From NCBI GenBank assembly GCA_029224185.1, contig CM055192.1:18860739-18924738 (forward strand): DNA of 64,000 nt. The letters are read 5' to 3'. The notes beneath the pieces were generated by a model. The model was not told the origin of the DNA and did not search any database. It saw only the letters and a program-made list of their open reading frames with translations. Below, piece by piece: positions 11,060 through 24,258 of the stretch (its first letter is position 1; each line of letters opens with the position of its first letter). Made by a program: the position numbers and the translations under genes. The DNA comes from Karalla daura. Its lineage: Eukaryota; Chordata; Actinopteri; Chaetodontiformes; Leiognathidae.

Positions 11060-14000
11060 AGCACAAGCGAGCGTCTGCTTTTATGTGTGCACTTGGCTGT
11101 TTAGCTTGCATGTGTGGGGTCTGACAGGAGGTGAGTTTGGTTTCGGTGGCTGTGTGACGGCATCCAACCCAACTACTTTTACATGTTTGTATTTTGGCTT
11201 AAGTGCCCTTTAAAAGCAATGAAATAGAAAGTGCATTCATAAGGCAGTCCTCGAGAGTGATCCCATTTCAGAGGAGCAGAGAATGGGGCTCTTTGTTGTG
11301 CTCTGGATCCTTTCATCTCTCTGAGGTCATTTTCACAGAGCAAACAGGGAGACTCATTATCAACCTGCACCTGAGAGGTCAGAACCTGAACTCTCCCCCT
11401 CCCTCCCCCTCCTGTCCACCCGCAGCCCCCCTCGGTCGAGCCTTCGCTCACTGCTACCCCTGGTCCGCACTCGGGTTTATTAGCGCAGAACATCTTTTCC
11501 AGTGACTGAGCTTGCCCTTATTGTCTACAGCGGTCAGGGTCAAGTCAAGGGCGCTCAGCCTAGATTGGAATCATTTGTCACATGGTCCCGGACTGGAGCT
11601 GATTTCAGCAGAGGCTGGGGCGAGGTACACAGCGGTTCCAACACCACCTCTGACACGAGGAGCAAGGGAGAGCAGCCACCGGACTACGCAGATGGCCTCA
11701 GCATATTACATAGCCACTGCTTGCCAACAAAAGAGCCCCTCCTTTTCCCCTTTCGCTTGCAAATTTAACAGGGATTGAAACGGGAGACGGCGGATTGAGG
11801 ACATAAATGGAGCATGCTCTCCGGGGTGTCAAGACATATGCCTCCAAGTGTGGAGCTGTTTCTGGGACCTCTGTCTCCTCGTCTAAAGTCCAAAATTACC
11901 CCGTGATTGACCGTGGTAATGACTGAACCTTCAAGTCAGGAAGGGGGAAAAAAACATCAGGTAGAGAACTTGGTCCCTAAATGATGTAAACCGTGCAAAG
12001 TGTGTGCAATTTGTGTCTGTGGGCGAAGGGATGTTTTCCCCCCCGTTCTACTTCTCTTCATGGTCAGCAGGAGCTTGCATGAACAATGGATCGTGCTGAG
12101 GTAGCATGTGGAAAATGACTTTAATACACCATATAGAATGGCTTATTGCTTTGGTCAATAGGACTGCAGTGAAGATGGTGTATCCTGCCGCTTGGGAAGG
12201 TTAGACCTGTCAAAGGGCCATAGTGACTGATACCCAGACCCTGCTTATGAGGTCTGTAATGGGTGTGCCTGTGTGTGTGTATGTGAGGTGATGGTGGGCG
12301 GGGGGGGCTGACTGACAAGCGAAGTTATAAAGGTTACATATGACACACACCTTGCCATTAAAGCTCAGATTAGTCCATATTTTTTTCTTACTTTCATATC
12401 TAGCTATTTCAAACATGGCACTATAGGATGTCGAGGCAGCACTAAAAGTGCTACTCCATGAAAAACTGTGAAATAACAAATATTTACAGATCTCTGAGTT
12501 GAGCAAACAATATATTTTCGGCAAGCTTCCGAAGAAAAAAAAGTGGAAATAGTGGGAGAACGAGGGGAAATGAAAGATTGAGCATCAGGGCATTTTAGCT
12601 TGTTTTCCCTCAGAGGGGGCAAGTGTGGAGGTGAAGGTCACTGAGAGACTAAGCACACAGCTCATAAACAGCACAGCTGGAGGAATCATTGAAATATAGC
12701 CCTTTGTTTTTTCTGGGCCGTAATTGGCCCTGGAGCCTTCTTCCCCCTCCCGCTCTCCATGTTTCTCTCTGTCTCTCTCTCCCTCTCCCTCTCTGTCTAC
12801 CTCTTTCTCTGCACGTGTTTTGCACCAGCGTGGTGCAGTTTAGAGACCCAGACTGCAAAGGCTAATGACTTCGGGGTCATAGGGCACCTCTGCGGTCACA
12901 GGAACGATACACAATACAATAAGTACAGAAAAACATAAACAAACTGGGAAATGACAGTGGTAGCCACACAAACCCCATCCCCCCAGCAGAGCACGTAGGT
13001 TTTTTGGTAAACTGAAATTGAGAATAAAACATTGATAAAAGTGTTATATTTGATTGGCCTTTTGTATTGTAGGTCAAACAATATTATTTCATATTATTTT
13101 TCCAAATTGAAATTGATTGGAGGTCAGCACCAGGTTGTGTCTTTTACACCATGTGAGAGACTAAGAAAATACTAATTCCTGCTCTGTCAAAGGTCAGACA
13201 TATTGCATTTAAAATGTTCTATTTCTACTGAACAACATGATATTGTCGTCACAGTTTGTCGTGTTATGTAAAGTAGCCAAATGTTATTCTTGGGCCCCTT
13301 TTCGTAATTGCCTCAGACGATGGCTCTGTTACCTCGGGGTCACCTCAGCTCATACATTTTGTTCGTAACCCGATCGGCAATCTGCACGTTCCCACTTTAC
13401 GCGACCTAGGCCCGGGATCAGCAGTGGGGTCTGTTTCAACAGCTGTCAAGGTTGCCAAGCCTCATGCGTGTCTTCAGATATTCTCTCAACAGCTTAGTTA
13501 ACGGGTTAGATGGAAAAGTAAGACCGTGCATAACTTAACAGGTAATTAAAGAAATGAGCACCAGACATATATTTTCCATGGTGTTAGCAGCACAGTGATA
13601 ATTGCATGTTTCTTTTTAGACTCAAACGGGAACCACTGGTAAACTCACCATGAATTCGGGTCTTTTGACATTCATTCAAGCCTGCTAATATTGACTCAGT
13701 GGAGAGGGCCATACGGGAAGGGCGGCCAAGTTTTGAGGCACAAGTCTATTTTTTTATTCATGTAATCAAATGCCTGTACTCACAGCATGTTCATTTTCAT
13801 TAAGTTGACAGTGGTAGAACACCTCTTGAGGGATTAGCTGTGGAAGACGGCTGTCGCTCCTCCTGACTGGAGGCCTGAGATCTCCGGGTAGAGAGGAGAA
13901 AAACAGTATCAGATCTAGCCCAAGATAGCAGGGCTTTGCCGTATAATTACCATGTTAACCCAGATGATTCTCTCTGATCTCTGCAAACATCAGGGCACAG

Positions 14001-17000
14001 GCCCCGCCAGGCCGGCTTAGGCACGGATCTGTCACAGTGCACTGTGGGACACTTGATGTACGTTAGCTTGCAAGCAAAAGGACTTTTGGTGCGATCTGCG
14101 TGTGCTTTATTTTAAAACCCCGCGTGTAATTACGCACACAGTTAGTCAGGCGCTTACATTTTCAATCGCCAGAAATGTAAATTCTAAAAAATATATGCAA
14201 ATATTCATATGAAAGGCCTGTATGAATTGTGGAACGTAACTTCATTGTTCCTATTCTAAAATTTATTACGCCTTTGCATACTTTCAGAAATAATTTCCAC
14301 GTCTCCAGTGCACTGGAGAAAATTTAATGTGCCATTTTTTTTTGCTGGAAACCTTATTGTTTGAAATCGTATTTTTCCTGTTTCTTCAGATTTGTTAATT
14401 CTGTTATTCTTCACCCAAACCCCCCCTTTTTTTAAATCTAAACCACACAAAGTAGGGATGTATGAGATCTGAGACCCTTTCCTTCATTGAATGTTATCCC
14501 CCAGAATGTGAGTGGAGATTCTGTCTTTGGTTGCTTGCTTTCTAAGCCTTATTGATCTGTGGGCGTTTTTTTCTCCCCCATTCTCCAAAGTCACTAAGCT
14601 TGCATCAATTCATCTTAATCTGTTTGCTCCTTAAACCCGGAACAAGGCATGTCTTGTTTCCTGGTTGTAGGAGTCTCTCGGCTGGCTTCCCTCACATCCT
14701 TCCTCGCCGAGCTTCTCCTGGGTGGCAACAAGAGGCTTTTCATATCGAATCAAGTGTTATTGAGTTCCCCCACACACCTCTTATATTGCCCCCTCTCCTT
14801 CGTTTTCTCCATCTCTTTTTTCCCCTCTCTTCCATCCACTTTTAACAAAGCATTCCTTTAATGACTGTGGGATTATGGGCCAACCTTTTGCAGCCAGTCT
14901 GTGGACTCGGCTGTAATCTGACCTCATTACATCCCCTGTGACAAGCTCCCGGGTCACCACAGAGTGACTGCACCTTATCCCTCTGAGAAGCTGAGCTGCA
15001 CACAAGCCCTCACCCCGGGTTTGACACTCAAACTCAAACCAGTCATCCAAGTCGGGCATCCAGGCCACCCTTTCCCTCACTGCCATACCTGTCCACTAAA
15101 GCGTAGGATCCCTTGATCCTGTTCCCTTCCTTGAGCGTCTCCTCCATTACACCACCAAGTTGAAGAATGGCTGTTTTGTGGGGACAGATGAAAACACAAT
15201 TGTGTGGGTCCAGGCATGGCGGTGTTGCTGATAAATGTGGTGGGGACATGTTCCCCAGGTTCCTACTTTTGCGCAAGGCAATCATCTGCATAGAGGCAAG
15301 CACACTACGCGCTCTATCTTCTCTGTCTGGCTGTGAATGCTGGCCCTGAGGACACAGCCTGCTAGTCTGCTGCACCGCTCTCATTTAAATATGCAGGCAA
15401 CAATTTGTGTTTACCTTTTTATCAGCACCAGAAGTAATAATGGAGCCAACTTGATTTTTGTGTCCTGTTCCACTAGACATGTTGACTTTTCACTCAAAAA
15501 CATCTGCGTTTTATCCAAAACCGTCAATTGTAAAATGTTCACCAGTTTTCTTTACACATGTTTTTAAAAGAACCGACTTAAGAAAGAAAAAAAAAGAGAC
15601 TGCATGAGATCTGGTGGTTGTGGCTTATGATAAAAGTTGATGGAAATTGACAGCAATGATTACTAGTGACAGTTTTATTTTGATCTGAACTAAAATAAAA
15701 AAAGATTCCTGTGTTTTTCATCACATAATTTCTTTAAGAACGATTGGCACACAACAACACTGTCTATTACAGTATGTATGTAAAGATGACATCAGTGAAA
15801 TGCATTATTCAACTTCCAGATCAAGAAGAACATGATGTTATGATGTTATTTAATGATACGAGTGCAGCTGAGGCTTCTAAGATTATCATGAACTGTCTTT
15901 TCCTTCTAGCTCTCTGTGACTTAAACTAATCCTACAGGCCACCTTTCCCTCCCCTCCATCTCTCTTTTTCTGCCTCAGTCCATCCCCTTCTCCATCCTCT
16001 CATTCCTCCCTGCATGTGTCCCTTCATCCCACCAGTGTTTGAGGGGCAGGTGTTGACAGCGAGCTGGCATCTCGTCAGGCCTACGATGCAGGATTTGTGC
16101 GGTTGCACTGTGCTTGAGAGGACAAGGGAGGCCAATGCAGGTCCATTACATCACCCCCATCAACACTGATTGGGCTCAGGACGGGGGTCCATGCATGCTC
16201 ATGAGCGGTTGGCCCGGCCCGGCCCATATGCCTTTAATACAGGAACAGATGTGAAGCACAGACCCTGAGCTCTCACTCCCTGTATTCCCTCCCTCTGCCC
16301 TCTACACTGCCTCAAGCCAGCCATGTTGTCCAGGGCCCTGCTTAGTGGGCTGCTAGTTTAACAGTTTTAATAGAAACTAACTGGCATGCTTCGATCGCTC
16401 GGTGGAGATGACTTTTATTTGACATGGACTGACTCCAAAACTGCCTTTGTTTTGTTCTGTGCAGAGATAAGGGGGAGGAGAGTGAAAAGTCCAGGAGGCG
16501 ATGACAGAAAAATGAATTTGTTGGCGAGTGGTACCAAACTCATATATCATCCAGTCTTTTGGGGCATGGTTTCTTTTACAAACACACCAAACAGACCAAA
16601 AAGGTTCGGAGAAATGTGTCAGCTGATATCCCATCTTTTTTTAAACTGGTTTTTAGTTTCATTTTTGTTTTTTTCCATTGACAGTTATAATAATCGTAGC
16701 CAAAATAAACTGAATCGGCCTAAAGGATGCTGCCTATTCAAATATGTCTGGAGCAATAGTTCTGAAACAGGCTTTATGAAAGAATTATTGATGGTCCCAG
16801 ATACTCCGCTGTGGGCACATCCATGTGTGAGGCTGCGTTGGGGAGCAGGTGGGAGAGACTCTGCCGTGTCCGTGCTGTAATTTGTTGGACACGAACCAGT
16901 GTCGACTGGGGGGAGGGACTGTGCCATTCCTCAGTCAAGGAACCCATACCCAGACCTCATATATGGGATTCACATGATCCATGGCCAAGGCCCCACTGCT

Positions 17001-18730
17001 GGTGTGATAGTGTACCTCCAGCTGCTGTGGCAGTGAGCAAATGCCCTCTCTAAGTTTGTCTGTGTGGCCAAAACAAGACCAGGCCTGTTTGGTCTGTCAC
17101 CTTATTGTAGCCTCCTGGTTTCGCTGGGGTGAGGCAAGGAGGTAGAGCATTAACCGGGGCATTTCCACATGGACACGGGGTGGAATCGGAGATGGAAGGA
17201 GGCAGAAAAACAAGAGGAAAGAGTGATATGATGGTAGAGGGGAAGCAGCAGGGGTTTACTCACATCTCCTCAGTAGCAGCCCTCTCCCGTTCGCTGTGCC
17301 AGTGCAGCACGAATACAGCCTATCAGGTCCTGAGGTCTCTGGCAGCTATTTCCTGGAGAGGGATTACCGACCCCTCCTATTGGGCGGGACAAGGCCTCCT
17401 GGTCTGAATTCATCAGCGACACGGCCTACGAGATGTAGGAAGCAGGTTAATAGACACTCATCAGACATCTGCCGCTGGGTTACCGTCCAATAATCTTCTC
17501 CCTGGATCTGCTGCCAGCAATTGATGACCACATTTTTCCCCCTAAACCCTTCAACTGCCCCCTCCCTCATTCGCTCCCTCCCCTCCTGTCTGTGCTGCCC
17601 AGCCTCCCTTCATGAAGGCACACTGGTACACCCAGACAAATGTGCTGGTAGACAGCATCTTGGTAAATGCGTGCACGTTTCGTTTTCAACCTCCAGCTCT
17701 CCTACCTATCACCCCTCTGAAGGCTGCAGACTTTTTCAATTTCGGAGGGCCACTTCTGACAGAGTCTGGTGACAGATTTGGGGGGCCCGTGGTGGCTCAG
17801 TGTTGCTGTGTGATGAAAAGTCTGCTGTCATACAAGAGCCAAGTGTAATCCTCCCTTCTAAAGAACACGGCCTACATCCTCCTGGCTTCCAACCACTTCC
17901 TGCTCACGCAGCCAATGAGGAATGACAGTGTCTGGCACTGTCTGTCTTTCTTGTCTTTTTCATTAGTTTTTTCTTTTCCTTGATGCTCTTGTGGTCCCTC
18001 AGGATGTCTGTCTTACTCTCTCTTTGTCTCTCAGCAGTTTTGTTTAGCGAGTGACATCTTCGCAGCAGCAGTGACTGCCACGTGTGTGCATGTTCTTGCT
18101 GTTCTACCCGAGCCATATATAATGCTTGTTGCTTTACAGCATGTTCTTGTTATTAGTTCCCTCACAAAACTTTTCCATGGCACAGCTGGTTTTGCTTGTT
18201 TCTGTAATTTATTTGAAGAATTACAGATTTGCATCAATTACAACATGGTGTTGATTTGCTCTTTCAGTAGATTATTTATCAACACGTCATCTCCTCTTCA
18301 GACCTTAAACGTTCCCCATGGTCCTTATTACCAAAAATAGCCAGGGTCCTTTCTTGCCTGTGTGCAGCATTGAGGGTTAGTGTTACACTCCAGGGCATAT
18401 AATGGCTCTCCTAATGATTGCGTCCACATAACTCCAGTGTAAAGCATGTGGCTCCTCTGTTATTGACTGTTTTCTCAACCAGGTTCAGAGGGCAAGTAGA
18501 GAGTGAAGCTCCCTCTCTGCCACATTATTTATGACTTTTCTTCCCCAAAGTTATTTTTCTTTCTGTGATTGCGGAGTGGTGTGTTAAATCCGACGTGTTG
18601 GGAGATTACTCAGCTGGCCGTCAAGTGCACATGGTCAATTTGCCATGATGAGAGGAACTGGATCACACAACCCCTGGAATCTCTCAGTGGAATCTCTGGG
18701 TGTGCGGGAGGGAGAGAGACTCCTCTCTCT

Positions 18731-18731
18731 C

Positions 18732-18812
<81 letters not shown>

Positions 18813-18819
18813 CACATAC
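18731..18819. repeat. Long (CA)n microsatellite
   Basis: Close to 90 bases of CA with CG variants near both ends. It is among the longest dinucleotide arrays in the window and accounts for the Thr-His and Val-Cys frames on both strands. Confidence 0.97.
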
Positions 18820-19439
18820 ATATGGAGGACGCCAATGTGGTAGTCATTTTGGCCGCCAAAATCAAATGGAGGTTCAATCGTTTCCACATTTCTTAAGATA
18901 ACATTATGAGAGGGAGAGAGATCGGAGGGCCGGGGCAATCAAACATGCTCTGTTTGGTGATGTTTCTATGGAGGGAAAAATAATGGGGTCATGGGATGAA
19001 AGGTGAGACTTGTGTAAGAGCAGTTCCTGGGTTCAGCTATAGGACACTGCCACTTGTTTCTGACTTCTCCACCTATGCTCCGTTCACTGCTGTCAAAGGC
19101 AGCCTGTTACAGATGCCCCGCGGCCACTCCTCGCAGCAATTAATGCAATTGGACCTAATAACTTTGGGAATTACTAGAAAAACAGCAGGGGAGGGCTCAG
19201 TAACAGAACCTGGAGCGCACCGAGCACATGTTGGAGTGTTTAGGTCGACACTCCTCGAAAATGTCCCCTATGAATGAATGATGTGAATGTAAACACGTGA
19301 ATTTCACTGTCTTTTGCAGCTTTCGAGGCGCGTGTTTGGCATGAGTGATTCATCGCAGCTAGCATCCACACGCGTGAGAGGGGAGTGGTAAGCAGCAAAA
19401 GAGTAATTCATAACCGCTGATCCTTTTGTGTGAGTGATC

Positions 19440-19715
19440 TGTGTGGGACAGAGGCACATTGAATTCAGCCTGCGTACCCGGCCCCACAGTCTCAAACAGA
19501 ATCCGTTGCTGGGAATGGGCGTAGGGGCGTTTCCTCCGTTCACACTTGAGCTCTGCCCAGCCATGCTGAACCCCCTGGCCTTCATCTCTTCCCCAGGCCA
19601 TCATCTCGACTCTCCCAGCAAGAGAGTAATGAAGTGGGAACCATTACGGTCACTAAGGCTAATACTGGGCTAATGGGGTTCAGACAGAGGGCCGGCCCAC
19701 CTCGACCCATTAAAA
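19440..19715 (+). repeat. Diverged local direct duplication, copy 1 (possible regulatory element)
   Basis: About 275 bases that align in the same orientation with 20820-21100, 1381 bases away. The strongest part is a 39-nt perfect match (19536-19574), which includes CACTTGAGCTCTGCCCAGCC. A second well matched block begins AGAGTAATG (near 19623) and contains GGTCAC, GGCTAATA, GGGCTAATG, CAGAC and CGGCCCACCTC in the same order in both copies. The left part matches only weakly. The CTAATA/CTAATG boxes repeat within each copy. No coding potential is evident in matching frames. Confidence 0.8.
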
Positions 19716-20819
19716 CAGGCTTGAGCAGTTAGGACACAATTAAGAAGCGGGATGGCTGATCGTTGGGGGTCATCCTTTTGAAATTCAAATGTACTCTTCA
19801 TTTTTGTGGGTTACATTTTATGTGTGCCTACGTGAAGATAGTTTGTGCATGTATGTGACGGTAGGTAGAGTTTGCAAAGTTCAGAGATTATTTTGCACTC
19901 CCAGATGAGTGCGTGCACATGCCAAAAAACAAGTTTACTGTTCCCGTGGTCACAGTCTGCGCCTGAGCCTTTAATGAGAGACTTTTTGTCACGATGGATC
20001 TCCTTCTGATCCTTGGCGAGGAGTGAAATTCCTGCAGTCAGCAGTCAGCACTTCCCTGCACAGTAGCTTGCTGCTGCAGAAATCCACAAGCCAAGAGATT
20101 CTTGAGCTCCAGTGCCGCCATATTTGAGGCTTCTGTCACATTCCATGTTCAGACCGGCCTCTGCCTTGCCCACATGATTTGCTACACTCCTAAGTGTGGG
20201 TGCCAGGAGCTGTCTTCCTCTGACTTCTGACATCAGCCATCTTTAAACACTTGCACCACGCTGCATTCTCTCGAATTTCTCTCTTTCCTGTCTCTGCCAT
20301 CTCTCTCTCACATTCTCCCTTTTGCCTCCCTCGTTTTCGTTTGCTTTTCCCCTTTGTGTTCCTCCTCGGCGATCTGGCTTACAGCTGAAGCTGATTCAGG
20401 CATGGAAAGGATCGGATGATTTCAGCTGGAAAAACTGCATTCTTTTTGCATATTGCTTTGAACCCCGCTATTATCCAGTTGCCTGTTTTACAGTAATACC
20501 CTTAAACAGAAAGAGAAGGATGAAGAAACATTTGCACAGTCTGTCTGGTCCAACAGCAGTTCATTTCAAAAATACCTCTGTACAGTGCACCGTCACCGCC
20601 AAGAACCTAAATGTGTTTTCTTTAGTCAAAAGACCCTCATTTTGCTCACTGGGAACAACTGCATTATCTGCTACACTTGTTTGCTGACAGTTAGGATTTC
20701 ACGGCAGTTGTTTCTTTTGCAAAATGAGAAAATTGCGAACGGGACGTAGAGACCAGCAGTGGCTTTATTATGACAACACGTGTTGTACACGATGAGGGTA
20801 GATCTCGTCGTGTTCTGTG
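19716..20819. other. Spacer between the duplicate pair
   Basis: About 1.1 kb of unique-looking intronic DNA. A plus-strand frame at 20322-20687 (121 codons) has no recognisable domain and no clear splice borders, and I treat it as chance. Confidence 0.5.
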
Positions 20820-21100
20820 GTGTGTCGGACAGGGCCGAGGTGAATACAGGGTGTGTCCCTTTGGGGGTCCCGAGAGGTTCCAGGGTGATCCAGAATGGGC
20901 AATGGGCGTTTCTCCCCCGTTCACACTTGAGCTCTGCCCAGCCATGCTGAACCCCTCGGCCTTCCTCTCCTCTCAGGGCCCTCAGCTCCACTTCTCTCCG
21001 TGCTGCAGAGTAATGGAGTGGGGAACATTAGGGTCACAGTGGCTAATACAAGGGCTAATGTGGATCAAACAGACGCCCGGCCCACCTCTACCTATTAAGT
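20820..21100 (+). repeat. Diverged local direct duplication, copy 2 (possible regulatory element)
   Basis: Partner of 19440-19715. The 39-nt identical core is at 20917-20955 and the second block (AGAGTAATGGAGTGGG ... GGCTAATA ... GGGCTAATG ... GGCCCACCTC) lies at about 21006-21097. The spacing between core and second block is conserved to within a few bases while the sequence in between has diverged. This suggests uneven constraint on an old duplication. A member of an unrecognised dispersed repeat is the main alternative. Confidence 0.8.
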
Positions 21101-22030
21101 CTGCAAGTAAATGGGAGCCGGTTAAAGGACAATAAGGAGGGAGTGTCTAAGCACCACTGGTTTTACTGCTATCTCAGCCTGGCGTAAAATATAATTTTTC
21201 ACTGCTCTCTGTTGGTCTTTATTGTACAAAACTGTAGATATTAAACCCTGACTTTACTATTTGACAGTTATGGAGGAATTGCTGTTTCAATCCCTGATGT
21301 ATCACTTATTTAAGCAGGAGCTTTTTGCCTAATAGATAGATCATTAAGATTTCTTAAATTAACCACTGTAAAATAATTTTTTCTCTATCTTGGTCTCTAG
21401 CCCCTCCTCTCTTTTTTTCTTCTTTTTTTTTATGAAAGGTCTTTCCCAACCTGTTCTGGCCTCTCTGTATATCTTCCTAGTCTGTAACTATAGGAGGAAG
21501 GCCATTATTCCAGATAGAGGTGTTAGCTGTGCTGGGCCGACCTGTATTGATCGCCTGTGAGAGGACGCTGAGCGGGGGAGAAGGACTATTTGCTTTAAAG
21601 TTCAATGGCTCTCCACTGCTGTTAGTGTTGCAGCCACAGGAGCAATCGATATCTGGACAGGGACCCGTGTCACGAGACACACTCCCCATTTAGAAACATC
21701 ATAATACTCTCCTGATGTTGTTACCCCACAGCCAGAGCTTGTGTTTAGATTTTTTCTTTCTCCCTTTAACCCCCCCCCCTCCTTTGTACCGAGGTTGTCA
21801 TGTTCCCCCTTTGCACCTTACAAGCTGCTTTCTTATTTTATACTGTAGGCTGGGTTTTAGCATGGCGGGCTGGAATCAGTGTGAATTGTAATTATAGATG
21901 ATACACATGGCTGGAAGGGAGAGATAGAGAGAAAACACAGAGTAGAATAAAAGGCAAACAGTCATTTGCAGCAAAGGTAGGTGTCACAAGGTAACTGATT
22001 ATGTAAAGAACACAGTGAAGGTGTTCAGTC

Positions 22031-22062
<32 letters not shown>

Positions 22063-22067
22063 AGTTT

Positions 22068-22100
<33 letters not shown>
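22031..22100. repeat. (TG)n and (CA)n arrays as an inverted repeat
   Basis: A TG array of about 30 bases with one TATG interruption (22031-22060) is followed, after a spacer of about 8 bases, by a CA array of about 32 bases (22069-22100). Because TG and CA are reverse complements, the two arms can pair into a long hairpin. Confidence 0.9.
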
Positions 22101-22101
<1 letters not shown>

Positions 22102-24212
22102 CTTGTTTGCCTATAAAATAAAAAAAATAAAAAAATAAAATGTGTTCACTGCATTTCTTGGATGTTGTTCAAGTGCTAAGGGGAAAGAAAGAGAAGGGGC
22201 GCGATTGTTTCTAGTTCAAGGTGTGTAATGCACAGAGGCGTACATACATAATGGGGTATTGTCAGGGGGTTAGTGTGAGGATATTAATGCCCTGGTTTGT
22301 CCATGCTATTTGGTGCAGTGTCGCTCCCTGAAGGGAGCAGTGCGGGCAGGCTGCTCTCCCCCCTCTCCCCCCTCTCCCCCCCAAGGCCCCGACTAGAGGT
22401 CACTCTGTTTAGCACAGGAGGCGAAGCCCATTTTCGCCATGATGAACAAAATGCATTCCTCCTCTCCTCTCGCCTCTCCACCTCTCCGTTGGTAAACATA
22501 AGTGCCCCGCCTTGCCTCATTGTGTCCCGAGCATTCACCCTCTTTTTAAACCCTCTCAGTATCTCTGCTCATCCCTCTGTGTAATCCCTCTCTACCCGTA
22601 TGCATATGCATAGCTGCTCTATGGCTGTGCATACATTTGCATCAGACCACCCCCCCCCCTCCCCACCACAACCACCACCACCCTTTGCTGCCACCCACCC
22701 CCTCTCCCAACTCTCCTGCCTCTGCCAGCACTCCTCCCCATAGCCTCCCAATGAACCTGTTTATGTTTGAACATTTCCACTGGCATTTGAACTCATCTCA
22801 TCGATTTCTTTATGGTGAGAGGTTGCGAGGCAGTTCCTTAAAGGGGCTGAAATCGACCATCTAAATATTTGACTAAGAGGTCACTCAGATCGTGCCAGGC
22901 CCGAGCGAGGACTGCAGGCGGAGGCGCCTGATGGGAGAGAGGGGAAGTGGCTGGGCGTCTCCGGCAGGAAGAGGCTGGAGGGAAGATCCAGCCAGAGGAG
23001 GAGTGCTGCAGCAGGATGCAGGGAGGAGAAGGGAGCAAGGGGAGCCTGCAGTGCTGAGCACAGATTGCAAGTTACTTTGCTTCCACAAGAGGGTGCTGCT
23101 GGACAATCCATACCAGACCATTGAGAGGAAGAGGGGGAATAAAGCATACAAAAACAGCAGATATCCTCATGTAAATTCACATTTAAACAACCTCAACTCT
23201 TACTCTTTCAAAAAAAGTTCTGTACTTTTTACTTAAGTTGCATCCCTGAAAACTAAATTGATTGTCCCTGCACTTCTCTAAGTGCTGCTATTGTGCATGT
23301 GTGACAGTAATTACATGCTAAGCCGTCAGTGACATCAACCAAAATTGACTTCGCTCTTCCCTTGCATTGTCAGTCCATCGTTTTGCCTGAACAAAAATGT
23401 GTTTCAGAGATAAATCTGAATGGAGAGGGGTCTTGACCGACACAAGGCAGAAATTTGAAATAATGAATCTAATTGAATGTCTATTAAAATTATAATTTCT
23501 GCCTGATTGGGAAAGTGAGTGGCAGTGTCCAGAGTATTACCTGCCACTGTGTTCCTCACTTCACCAAACTCCAGACTGGCTTTTCTTCCTCTCTTTCTCC
23601 TCTTCTCTCATTTTCTCTGCCATTCTGTCATCTCATTCCCTCTGTCTTCATCTGAGCATCATTTCAGAGCCCTCGTCGTGATTCACATGGAGCGCCATCC
23701 TAAATATCGGCATTAGGATGTACAGATGACAACATTTGCACTACAATCCCCTCCCATTATACCACCATGACAATAGCCCCAGGGCACACACAGGGGCTCA
23801 TGTACCATCTCCTCTGGATCCTTTATGCTGAAATGAATAATACATACAAATATTCACTGTTAAGTGTGCGTCCTCAGTTATTAGCTTAGCACAAATTATG
23901 TATTTTACTGTACGCTGGCATATGTTCCTTGTCAAGACAATGCTACATTTTGAAACTTGGAAGGGAGGGGGATTTGCATCAGAAACATTAGAGCGACACT
24001 CATCTACACAATAGCGAGGCGCTGCATAATCCACTTGTTATTGGGAGTTGTTTAAATAATGGTAATTACTGATCTCTTTACATTGCATTCTCCCCCATTA
24101 ACAAGCTGTGCGTCTCCCTCTCTCTTCCTCAATGTCTCTTTTCTTGCACACTGCTATGTGCTGCCGTGGTGTCTGTCGTCATGGTGTTCAGAGCACATGC
24201 CAGATGTCATAG

Positions 24213-24258
24213 TTAACTTTGAGGGAGAGAGAGTGAGAGAGAGAGAGAGAGAGAGAGA
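24213..24258. repeat. (GA)n microsatellite
   Basis: GA array with one TG variant near its start. Confidence 0.9.

Larger units (their letters stand above)
7592..19430. other. Giant intron, middle part
   Basis: Non-coding. It contains the microsatellites and the G tract listed separately. Two spots have exon-like signals that I do not accept as coding: an acceptor/donor-flanked 43-nt block at 8053-8095, and a CpG-rich stretch at 9187-9420. Open frames in 18569-18938 are translations of a CA repeat. Pyrimidine-rich patches occur near 12740-12800 and 15940-16020. Confidence 0.6.

Noticed and set aside
17780..17810. SINE-head-like word (CCCGTGGTGGCTCAGTG)
   Set aside because: No B box, body or tail follows; a short chance match is likely.
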